The notes beneath the pieces were generated by a model. That model was given only the letters and a program-made list of their open reading frames with translations. It searched no databases and was not told where the DNA came from. From the NCBI GenBank assembly GCA_046046315.1, contig JBJOKB010000078.1, positions 1 through 6,979 of the forward strand: a DNA stretch of 6,979 bases, written 5' to 3'. This document shows, piece by piece, positions 1 through 5,983 of the stretch. This DNA is from ATZT02 sp046046315. GTDB taxonomy: Bacteria > Actinomycetota > Actinomycetes > S36-B12 > UBA5976. Position numbers and translations under genes: made by a program. How positions within the stretch are numbered: position 1 is the stretch's first letter; each line of letters opens with the position of its first letter.

Positions 1-791
1 GCAAGAGTTGAAATTATTGGCGTTGCATAAGTGATTGTGGCAGCAGCCAAACTGCTCACATCTCTAATTATTTTATAAACAAGTGGAAATGCTAATCCCG
101 TTGAAAATATTCCAAGAAATATTATGGCCCAAACTGTGGAAGGCCCAATTTGAGTAGGTGTTGAAGTAAAAATCAAACAAAGCAATAATAATTGAATTGC
201 AGAAGCACTTAATTGAGCTCCTATAAATGAAGATGGACTAAATCCAAGTTCGGTAACTTTAGATCTGGTGTAAATCACTACTCCGCCATAACAAGCAGTT
301 GCCAAAATTACTGCCAAAATTCCAATCAAATCACTTTCACCGGAGTTACCTTCCCAGATTCCAATTAGAATTAATACCCCAGCAAATCCAGTTAATACTC
401 CTAAGTATTCATTTTTACTAATTCTGTCTTTTGGGATAAATGCCATTGAGAATATGGCGGTCCATAATGGAGTAGCTGCATTTCCAATACCTGCTAATAC
501 AGAAGTTATATGAGTTTCTCCATAAGCAATTAATGCAAAGGGAGCAGTGTGCTGTAAGAACCCAGCAATATTTGCTCTGGCCCAAGCTTTTCTGGTGTTC
601 GGTAATTTTTGTTTCATAATAAGCAAAATGATGAGAACTGTTATCGCACCCAATGCGACTCGACCAAATGCAATTTGAAGTGGGGAAAGGTCTTCACCGG
701 AAATCTTGATGAAAAAGAATGACATACCCCACACAACACTTAAAAAAATCCAAGATGGAAGCCAAGTTTTTAATGGTGGAGAAGTTGTCAT
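1..791 (-). CDS. EamA/DMT-superfamily transporter, 3' end cut by window edge
   Basis: The minus strand is open from an ATG at 791-789 to the window edge, giving 263 codons plus two bases and no stop. The protein is very hydrophobic, with about nine visible membrane segments near residues 9-30, 36-59, 74-92, 95-119, 128-146, 153-174, 186-208, 217-240 and 246-263. EamA (drug/metabolite transporter) proteins have two five-helix repeats and about 300 residues, so one helix seems to lie outside the window. Family-like stretches are the first-repeat IAYGETHITSVLAG followed by NAATPLWTAIFS (near 88-115), and the second-repeat counterpart VYKIIRDVSSLAAATITYAT (near 238-257). The role is inner-membrane transport or export of a small metabolite; the substrate cannot be read from sequence. 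The start is preceded by only a weak TAGG. The gene is divergent from the DUF3263 unit. Family assignment is firm, substrate unknown. Confidence 0.88.
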   Translation of the reverse strand, partial: MTTSPPLKTWLPSWIFLSVVWGMSFFFIKISGEDLSPLQIAFGRVALGAITVLIILLIMKQKLPNTRKAWARANIAGFLQHTAPFALIAYGETHITSVLAGIGNAATPLWTAIFSMAFIPKDRISKNEYLGVLTGFAGVLILIGIWEGNSGESDLIGILAVILATACYGGVVIYTRSKVTELGFSPSSFIGAQLSASAIQLLLLCLIFTSTPTQIGPSTVWAIIFLGIFSTGLAFPLVYKIIRDVSSLAAATITYATPIISTL

Positions 792-801
792 AGAAAACCT
801 A

Positions 802-835
802 TTGTGTCATGACTAATCCCACTTGAGTCACACAA
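802..835. promoter_or_regulatory. Imperfect dyad upstream of the transporter gene
   Basis: TTGTGT-cat-GACT at 802-814 pairs with AGTC-ACACAA at 826-835, leaving a 3-base bulge and an 11-base centre. On the minus strand a weak -10-like CACAAT (806-801) sits about nine bases before the transporter ATG, with a -35-like GTGACT (831-826) 19 bases upstream. If these are used, the message would be nearly leaderless and the dyad would cover the whole promoter, as an operator does. If transcription starts further upstream, the same dyad would be a 5' UTR hairpin. The symmetry is seen directly; its function is inference. Confidence 0.3.
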
Positions 836-855
836 ATAACGTTAATCACTAACTT

Positions 856-872
856 ATGTGATTCATGTGATT
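856..872. repeat. Tandem ATGTGATT direct repeat in the divergent promoter region
   Basis: Two copies of ATGTGATT (856-863 and 865-872) are separated by one base, a 9-bp period. AATCAC at 844-849 is the inverse of the GTGATT part, so the motif occurs three times within 30 bp. Closely spaced half-sites like this can bind a regulator between divergent genes, but AT-rich intergenic DNA also produces short repeats by chance. It does not form the CRP consensus TGTGA-N6-TCACA. Confidence 0.25.
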
Positions 873-888
873 GAAACGACACGACCAA

Positions 889-902
889 ACGCGTAATCGC
901 GT
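889..902. promoter_or_regulatory. GC-rich perfect dyad ACGCG-TAAT-CGCGT, candidate operator
   Basis: ACGCG (889-893) and CGCGT (898-902) are perfect inverse arms around TAAT. This is the most GC-rich patch in an otherwise AT-rich intergenic region, which makes chance less attractive. It lies 18-26 bp downstream of a TTGAAA (871-876) and about 80 bp upstream of the DUF3263 start, a suitable place for a repressor or activator of the plus-strand unit. No regulator family is recognised for it. Confidence 0.35.
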
Positions 903-923
903 ACTTTTTACTTCACTATTACA

Positions 924-929
924 TACGAT
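924..929 (+). promoter_or_regulatory. Candidate -10 box (TACGAT) for the DUF3263/cold-shock unit
   Basis: TACGAT matches the key TA...AT positions of a vegetative sigma -10 element. It would place transcription start near 935-937 and give a leader of roughly 46 bases that contains the AGGAG site. No good -35 exists 16-18 bp upstream (the sequence there is GTACTT). The better -35-like TTGAAA at 871-876 is too far away and has only TAATCG at the right spacing. The call therefore rests on the -10 alone. Confidence 0.3.
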
Positions 930-965
930 AGGGGAGCGCTCAAAAATAGAGACAAAAAAGCTTTT

Positions 966-970
966 AGGAG
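966..970 (+). promoter_or_regulatory. Shine-Dalgarno site AGGAG for the DUF3263 gene
   Basis: AGGAG ends 12 bases before the ATG at 983, a slightly long spacing. It is the clearest ribosome-binding site in the window and supports 983 as the start. A second ATG at 987 is out of frame. Confidence 0.55.
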
Positions 971-982
971 AAAATTTAAATA

Positions 983-1270
983 ATGGATGCCGTCTCAGTT
1001 TCCCCCGGCAATGGTGAATTTTCACTAAGTGATCGAGATAAAGAAATTTTAGAATTTGAACGTCAATGGTGGAAGTATTCAGGAGCAAAAGAACAAGCAA
1101 TCAGAGAATTATTTGGCATGAGTGCAACAAGGTATTACCAAGTGCTTAATGCCTTAGTTGATCATCCGGCAGCATTAAGTTTTGATCCGATGTTGATTAA
1201 AAGATTACAAAGAATGCGTTCAGCTCGTGCTCGCAATCGTTCCGCTCGCAAACTTGGTATCCAACTTTAA
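983..1270 (+). CDS. DUF3263 family small helical protein
   Basis: This 95-residue protein matches DUF3263, a small family I know from Actinobacteria. The conserved core runs from about residue 14 to 91: LSDRDKEILEFERQWWK, then GAKEQAIRELFGMSATRYYQ, then the DPMLIKRL segment. Residues 35-58 read like a helix-turn-helix (AKEQAI...MSATRYYQVLNAL). The tail from K73 to K90 is strongly basic and arginine-rich, which would suit nucleic-acid contact. No enzyme motif, signal peptide or membrane segment is seen, so it should be cytoplasmic. The biological role of the family is not established; DNA or RNA binding is inference from the HTH-like core and basic tail. The cold-shock gene follows after 21 bp, probably in the same transcript. 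The start is supported by AGGAG upstream. Confidence 0.85.
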   Translation: MDAVSVSPGNGEFSLSDRDKEILEFERQWWKYSGAKEQAIRELFGMSATRYYQVLNALVDHPAALSFDPMLIKRLQRMRSARARNRSARKLGIQL

Positions 1271-1291
1271 AGAAAGTGGTCTGGCTTAAAA

Positions 1292-1498
1292 ATGCCAACC
1301 GGAACAGTTTTGTGGTTTAACACGGAAAAAGGTTATGGCTTCATTAAAGCCAAAGATGGATCTGAAATATTTGTCAGAGAAAATGCAATATCTTCCCAAG
1401 GGCTGAGGACTCTAAGTGAGGGTCAAAAAGTAGTTTTTGAAATTGATATGGAAACAGACTCTCGAGGCCCAAGTGCTACTAACGTAGCAATTCAATAA
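1292..1498 (+). CDS. Cold-shock-domain (CspA-like) protein with altered RNP2 motif
   Basis: This 68-residue single-domain protein is of standard CspA/CspB length. It aligns without gaps to Bacillus subtilis CspB through residue 33: G4, W8-F9-N10, RNP1 as K13-GYGFI (F15 is Tyr here), and F27-V28 of RNP2. Family members are cytoplasmic single-stranded RNA/DNA-binding chaperones. The oddity is RNP2: it reads EIFVRENAI rather than the usual VFVHFSAI type, so the stacking residues His29 and Phe30 are Arg and Glu, and Lys7 is Leu. Later family features (LSEGQKVVFEI near 41-51, RGPSATNV near 58-65) are intact, so it is not a decaying gene. It lies 21 bp after the DUF3263 gene with only a weak AGAAAG/AAGTGG as ribosome site, which suggests reliance on upstream translation. 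Its stop is 3 bp from the ppc stop on the other strand. Confidence 0.93.
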   Translation: MPTGTVLWFNTEKGYGFIKAKDGSEIFVRENAISSQGLRTLSEGQKVVFEIDMETDSRGPSATNVAIQ

Positions 1499-1501
1499 AA
1501 A

Positions 1502-4240
1502 TCAACCGGTATTTCTTAAGCCCGTTGCAATTCCATTAATAGTTAGAAGCAAAGTTCTTCTTAACAATGGATCAGTTTCTTCAGGATTTTGATTTAACTG
1601 TCTTACCTTTTTCAATAATGAAACTTGCAGGTACTGCAAAGGTAGAAGGTAAGTATCTCTAATTTGTAAAGTTTTTTTCAACGATTGTTGATTTTCAAGA
1701 ATTTCTTTTTCTCCAGTTAACCACAGAATTTGGTTTTTAGTTTCTTCATATTCTGCTTTTACTTTTTCAAACATATGATGCAATTCACTTGGGACTAATT
1801 CTGTTACATAATGTTGGGCAATTTTCATATCAGCTTTAGCAACAGTCATTTCAACGTTACTAATAAAGTTTTTGAAGAATGCCCAATCTTTTGCCATTCG
1901 TTTTAAGGATTCTTCATGGCCAGCAGCGCGGGCGGCTTTAATTCCTGAACCAACACCAAACCAGCCAGGAATAATTTGTCTTGATTGGGTCCAACCAAAT
2001 ACCCAAGGAATCGCTCTTAATGATTCAAGTCCTGCATTTGTTTGTCTTTTTGCTGGACGAGATCCAAGGTGTAAATCAGCAAGTTGTTCAACAGGAGTAG
2101 AGAGCGCAAAATAATTGGCTAGATCTGGATCTTTTGTTAAAGAGTTATATTTTTCTTGCGCAGCAAGACTTACTGCATTCATTACCTTGTCCCACTCATC
2201 AAGATCTTTTTGGTTAACTCGCGCGCCGGCGTGAAGCAAAGTTGCCTCTAAAGTTGCAGCAACTAATAATTCAAGATTTTCACGAGCCAGTTGAGGCAAT
2301 AAGTATTTGTCACTAATTACTTCACCTTGTTCAGTTAATTTCATTTCTCCAACAACGACTCCCCATGGCATAGCCAAAATTGCATCGTGAGTTGGTCCAC
2401 CACCGCGACCTACAGTTCCACCTCGACCATGGAAAAGTCTTAAGCGCACACCATGTTTGATTGCAACGTCACGAAGTTTTCGTTGCGCTAATTGAATTTC
2501 CCATTGACTGGTAGTAATTCCTGCGTCTTTGTTTGAATCTGAGTAACCAAGCATCACTTCTTGAACGTTGTCACGAAGTGAAACAAGTACTCGGTAAGAA
2601 GGTGTGGAGAGAAGTGTTTCAAGAATTTCTCCAGCATTTCTTAATTCATCAACAGTTTCTAGTAATGGCACGAAGTTAACTTTTGCCACTCTAGAGGGCA
2701 AATCGACTAGGCCATTTTCCTTAGCTAAAACAACCGCCGCTAACAAATCTTCAGGTCCTTTAGTCATGGAGATTATGTAGGTATCAATTACGTCATCGCC
2801 ATATTGTTTTAATGCTTGATTAATTGCCCCAAAGGTTTCGTAAGTTTTGATTTTTTCTGCATCCGTTAAAACACCAGGAGTAAAAAGTGGTTTATTTGAA
2901 TCTAGTTGTTGGGCTAAGACAGCAAATTTTTCAGATTTTGTTAAATCCTGATAGGGCTTATTTAATAACTTGGAATTATCAAAAAGCGGCGCTAAAGCCT
3001 CATGATGTTTATCTGAATGCTCTCTTACGTCAAGTTTGGCAAGCTGTAAACCAATAGCAGCAGCTGTTCGAAGAGCTTTTCCAAGAACACCTTGGGCGAT
3101 TAATTCACTTCTGTCATTATTCAAAGCCACAAAAAGTTGATTCAAATCATCAACAAATTCTTTTTCACTTGCATAATCAACTCCTGGAACATGGGATGAT
3201 TTAGAAGCAAAACGAATTCTGGTTTTTTCTAATTTATGACTGATGGCTGAAAGTTTTAGTCTGTATGGTTCTTCGGCGTTAATTCTTTTCATTCGTGAAT
3301 CTAAGTCAGTTAAAACTGTCATATCTTTTTCAACAGAATCCCAAAGTTGATCGTCAGCAGGTGATATTCGATCTGAAATAGATAAGTCTTCTGCAAGATG
3401 TTTAAGAATTGATTGTAAATCTCTAATAGCGTGACCTCTTTGCAAAGTTAAAACAGTTGTCGTTACTTCAGGAGTAACAAATGGATTACCATCTCTGTCT
3501 CCACCAATCCAAGATCCAAAAGTGAGTGGAGTATCAGTTGGTTTTAATTTGTCACCTACACCTAATTCATGAGCTATGCGATTCAATTCTTGTAAAACTT
3601 CAGGTAAAGCTCCCGTAGCCGCATCATCGAGATAGTTCATTGCATTTCTTGCTTCATCAAGAACTTCTGGTCTTTCTAAACGCAATTCATCTGTTTGCCA
3701 CAAAAGGTCAATTATTTCTGAAAATTGATCATCATTAACAGTGGTGAGCGAGGAATTTGAATATTTTTCATTTAATAATTCAGCAATTCTCTTTAGTTTT
3801 AACAACACACTTCTACGAGACGCTTCGGTTGGATGTGCTGTAAATACTGGTCTGACATGAAGATTTTGGAAAGCTTCTTCAATGGTCTCTTGATCAATGC
3901 CTGATTCCTTAATTCTTGATGCAACCTGTGAAAGCCAAGTGCCATTGATTGTTCTTTCTCGTGCTCTATCTTGGGATCTAAAAAACTGCTCTGTGATATT
4001 TGCCAAGTGGAAATAGACACTGAAAGCTCGCGCAAGTTTGATTGCAGAATCTAAGTCGATGTGGGCAAGTAATTGAGCAACATCATTAGGTTTATCTTTT
4101 GAAAGTGTTCGAATTTTTTCAACTAATTCAAAAAGTTGTGGACCTTCTTGTCTAGTTAATGAGTGACCAAGCAAGGTACCTAAACGGTGAATCTCAGCAC
4201 GCATCAGAGCGGCTGAATCTTGTCCACCATTTGAAGTCAT
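1502..4240 (-). CDS. ppc: Phosphoenolpyruvate carboxylase
   Basis: The complete 912-residue enzyme carboxylates PEP with bicarbonate to oxaloacetate and phosphate, using Mg2+ or Mn2+. This is the anaplerotic feed of the TCA cycle and aspartate-family synthesis, in the cytoplasm. All diagnostic blocks are present: FTAHPTEASRRS (catalytic His136), FGSWIGGDRDGNP (241-253), VMLGYSDSNKDAG (562-574, Lys571), the glycine-rich loop FHGRGGTVGRGGGP (603-616), IPWVFGWTQSR (744-754), and the C-terminal GLRNTG. Residues matching the E. coli aspartate-inhibitor site appear kept: the loop Arg612, Lys802 in VAKAD, Arg861 in QIRDTY and Asn910. Feedback inhibition by aspartate is therefore likely. Length fits the bacterial family (E. 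coli about 880). The N-terminus aligns with known enzymes from about residue 14, so the ATG at 4240 or the in-frame ATG at residue 13 (4204) are both possible; neither has a good Shine-Dalgarno. It converges on the cold-shock gene and has its own short upstream gap. Confidence 0.98.
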   Translation of the reverse strand: MTSNGGQDSAALMRAEIHRLGTLLGHSLTRQEGPQLFELVEKIRTLSKDKPNDVAQLLAHIDLDSAIKLARAFSVYFHLANITEQFFRSQDRARERTINGTWLSQVASRIKESGIDQETIEEAFQNLHVRPVFTAHPTEASRRSVLLKLKRIAELLNEKYSNSSLTTVNDDQFSEIIDLLWQTDELRLERPEVLDEARNAMNYLDDAATGALPEVLQELNRIAHELGVGDKLKPTDTPLTFGSWIGGDRDGNPFVTPEVTTTVLTLQRGHAIRDLQSILKHLAEDLSISDRISPADDQLWDSVEKDMTVLTDLDSRMKRINAEEPYRLKLSAISHKLEKTRIRFASKSSHVPGVDYASEKEFVDDLNQLFVALNNDRSELIAQGVLGKALRTAAAIGLQLAKLDVREHSDKHHEALAPLFDNSKLLNKPYQDLTKSEKFAVLAQQLDSNKPLFTPGVLTDAEKIKTYETFGAINQALKQYGDDVIDTYIISMTKGPEDLLAAVVLAKENGLVDLPSRVAKVNFVPLLETVDELRNAGEILETLLSTPSYRVLVSLRDNVQEVMLGYSDSNKDAGITTSQWEIQLAQRKLRDVAIKHGVRLRLFHGRGGTVGRGGGPTHDAILAMPWGVVVGEMKLTEQGEVISDKYLLPQLARENLELLVAATLEATLLHAGARVNQKDLDEWDKVMNAVSLAAQEKYNSLTKDPDLANYFALSTPVEQLADLHLGSRPAKRQTNAGLESLRAIPWVFGWTQSRQIIPGWFGVGSGIKAARAAGHEESLKRMAKDWAFFKNFISNVEMTVAKADMKIAQHYVTELVPSELHHMFEKVKAEYEETKNQILWLTGEKEILENQQSLKKTLQIRDTYLLPLQYLQVSLLKKVRQLNQNPEETDPLLRRTLLLTINGIATGLRNTG

Positions 4241-4264
4241 GAGTCGATTCTAATCAATCAATTA

Positions 4265-4270
4265 TTTATA
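4265..4270 (-). promoter_or_regulatory. Candidate -10 box (TATAAA) for ppc
   Basis: Read on the minus strand, the 81-bp gap holds TATAAA at 4270-4265. A -35-like TTGAAG at 4296-4291 is 20 bp upstream, longer than ideal. Start would fall near 4258, leaving a leader of about 18 bases without a Shine-Dalgarno. The region is A/T-rich, so a match to TATAAA is easy by chance; the call rests on position and on the apparent terminator just upstream. Confidence 0.28.
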
Positions 4271-4306
4271 AATTTTTTTGACGAGGTTTGCTTCAATAAA
4301 TCTTGT

Positions 4307-4331
4307 AAAAACACCAAATATTTAATTTGGT
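4307..4331 (-). terminator. Hairpin with T-tract after the XPB gene
   Basis: On the minus strand ACCAAAT (4331-4325), loop TAAAT, ATTTGGT (4319-4313) form a perfect 7-bp stem, followed by G and five T (4311-4307). This is the layout of an intrinsic terminator, although the stem is AT-rich with only two G:C pairs plus closing A:T pairs. The stem begins inside the last codons of the XPB gene and includes its stop codon. It would separate the helicase operon from ppc. Confidence 0.42.
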
Positions 4332-5983
4332 TTTGGATCATTGCCTGACAAAACATCAGCGGCATCGATGATGCGGTAGGCATAACCTTGTTCAGCTAAG
4401 AATCTTTGACGATGAGCAGCAAAATCAGCATCAATGGTGTCTCTTGACACAACGGCATAAAAGCGCGCTGTTCTGCCATCAGCTTTTGGTCTTAATACTC
4501 GGCCAAGTCTTTGAGCTTCTTCTTGTCTAGAACCAAAAGAGCCAGAAACCTGAATTGCAACTCCTGCTTCTGGTAAATCTAGTGAAAAGTTTGCAACTTT
4601 ACTTACGACCAAAACTTTTAAGTCACCTGATCTAAATGCTTCAAATAGTTTTTCACGTTCTTTAATAGGAGTTGAACCATCAACAACCGGGGCACCTAAA
4701 TGTTGGCCAAGTTCAGCTAATTGATCAAGATATTGTCCAATTACTAAAACTCGATCATCACTGTGTTTAGCAACTAGGGTTTCTACAACATTATTTTTAG
4801 ATAAAGTTGTTGAAGCTAGACGATATTTGTCTTCTCTTTCTGCTGTGGCATAAGTTAAACGTTCGTGTTCAGGAAGTGTGACTCGAACTTCCACACAATC
4901 AGCTGGCGCAATCCAACCTTGATCTGCCATGTCTTTCCATGGTGCGTCAAATCTTTTTGGACCAATTAAAGAAAACACATCATCTTCACGACCGTCTTCT
5001 CGAACTAATGTTGCTGTTAAGCCAAGGCGTCGACGAGATTGAATGTCAGCGGTAAATCTAAAAACTGGTGCAGGAAGTAAATGAACTTCATCATAAATAA
5101 TCAAACCCCAATTTTTTGCATCAAATAATTCAAGATGAGCGTAAGTTCCTTTTCTTTTGGTGGTTAAAACTTGGTAAGTAGCAATAGTTACCGGACGTAT
5201 TTCTTTTTTAGAACCTGAATATTCACCAATTTCATCTTCTGTCAAAGTTGTTCTTTTTAATAATTCAGTTCTCCATTGACGAGCAGAAACTGTGTTTGTT
5301 ACCAAAATTAAAGTGGTTGTTGCAAGAGTTGCCATCGCACTTGCGCCCACAATTGTTTTTCCAGCACCGCAAGGAAGAACTACAACACCCGATCCACCAT
5401 GAACAAAAGATTCTGAAGCAATTTGTTGGTAACCGCGAAGCTCCCAACCTTTTTGCACTAATTCAATTGCGTGAGCATCACCGTCAACATAACCCGCATA
5501 ATCTTCTGCTGGCCAACCTAGTTTCAATAATTGTTGTTTTAGTTGTCCTCTCTCAGATGGATGAACCACAATGTTTTGATCATCAATTCTTTGACCAACT
5601 AAGGGTTGGATTCTTTTACTGCGAAGTATTTCTTCTAAAACAGGAAGATCTTCACAATGCAAAATCAGTCCATGTACAGGATCTTTCTTTAAACTCAATC
5701 GACCATAGCGATCCATAAGTTCGGCAACATCAACTAATAATCCGTGTGGCACGGCATATCGCGAATATTTAAGAAGTGTGTCAACAACACTTTCTGCATC
5801 TAAACCAGCAGCTCTGGCATTCCATAAACCAAGTGGAGTAATTCTGTAGGTATGAACGTGCTCAGGTGATCTTTCTAATTCAGCAAAAGGAGCAATAGCT
5901 CTTCGCGCCTCTGCGGATAATGCGTGATCTATTTCTAGAAGTAAGGTTTTATCGCTTTGGACAATTAATGGACCATCGGTCAT
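4322..5983 (-). CDS. xpb: XPB/ERCC3-type 3'-5' DNA repair helicase
   Basis: This 553-residue SF2 helicase is close in length to mycobacterial XPB. It is an ATP-dependent duplex-unwinding enzyme related to the eukaryotic TFIIH subunit and archaeal XPB, and bacterial members unwind 3' to 5'. Domains in order: an XPB/Ssl2-type non-catalytic N-terminal domain (about 5-95), a linker/damage-recognition-like region with GYVDGDAHA (about 100-175), helicase domain 1 from LRGYQQIA (182-189), Walker A PCGAGKT (204-210, Lys209), DEVH box (298-301), motif III GLTAT (321-325) followed at once by the XPB-specific RED triad (328-330), then helicase domain 2 with VLVVSKVANFSLDLPEA (458-474) and motif VI QRLGRVLRPK (491-500). 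All catalytic motifs are intact. The ATG touches the stop codon of the upstream helicase-associated gene, so translation is probably coupled. A role in nucleotide excision repair or transcription-coupled DNA processing is inference from the family. Confidence 0.96.
   Translation of the reverse strand: MTDGPLIVQSDKTLLLEIDHALSAEARRAIAPFAELERSPEHVHTYRITPLGLWNARAAGLDAESVVDTLLKYSRYAVPHGLLVDVAELMDRYGRLSLKKDPVHGLILHCEDLPVLEEILRSKRIQPLVGQRIDDQNIVVHPSERGQLKQQLLKLGWPAEDYAGYVDGDAHAIELVQKGWELRGYQQIASESFVHGGSGVVVLPCGAGKTIVGASAMATLATTTLILVTNTVSARQWRTELLKRTTLTEDEIGEYSGSKKEIRPVTIATYQVLTTKRKGTYAHLELFDAKNWGLIIYDEVHLLPAPVFRFTADIQSRRRLGLTATLVREDGREDDVFSLIGPKRFDAPWKDMADQGWIAPADCVEVRVTLPEHERLTYATAEREDKYRLASTTLSKNNVVETLVAKHSDDRVLVIGQYLDQLAELGQHLGAPVVDGSTPIKEREKLFEAFRSGDLKVLVVSKVANFSLDLPEAGVAIQVSGSFGSRQEEAQRLGRVLRPKADGRTARFYAVVSRDTIDADFAAHRQRFLAEQGYAYRIIDAADVLSGNDPKPN

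Noticed and set aside
856..872. CRP/FNR-type operator
   Set aside because: The TGTGA elements are in tandem, not inverted, and no TGTGA-N6-TCACA arrangement occurs.
849..1100. 83-codon minus-strand frame across the divergent region and the DUF3263 gene
   Set aside because: It overlaps the well-supported DUF3263 gene and the promoter region, and its product has no recognisable features.
1423..1440. Perfect inverted repeat TCAAAAA-GTAG-TTTTTGA inside the cold-shock gene, considered as a terminator for ppc or csp
   Set aside because: It encodes the conserved GQKVVFE stretch, the stem is almost all A:T, and no separate T-tract follows on either strand, so coding use explains it.
1872..2114. 80-codon plus-strand frame inside ppc
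   Set aside because: It is antisense to conserved ppc blocks, including the PWVFGWTQSR region, and has no family resemblance or ribosome site.
3799..4035. 78-codon minus-strand frame in another phase of ppc
   Set aside because: It sits wholly inside ppc on the same strand out of phase; ppc is clearly the real gene.
5265..5447. 60-codon minus-strand frame in another phase of XPB, and 5920-6138 on the plus strand
   Set aside because: Both overlap strongly supported genes and give Cys/Ser/Phe-rich, unrecognisable products.
5248..5718. 156-codon open frame on the plus strand
   Set aside because: It is antisense to the XPB gene over its conserved helicase domain, its product is low-complexity (rich in L, Q, H) and resembles no family. 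It is a shadow frame.
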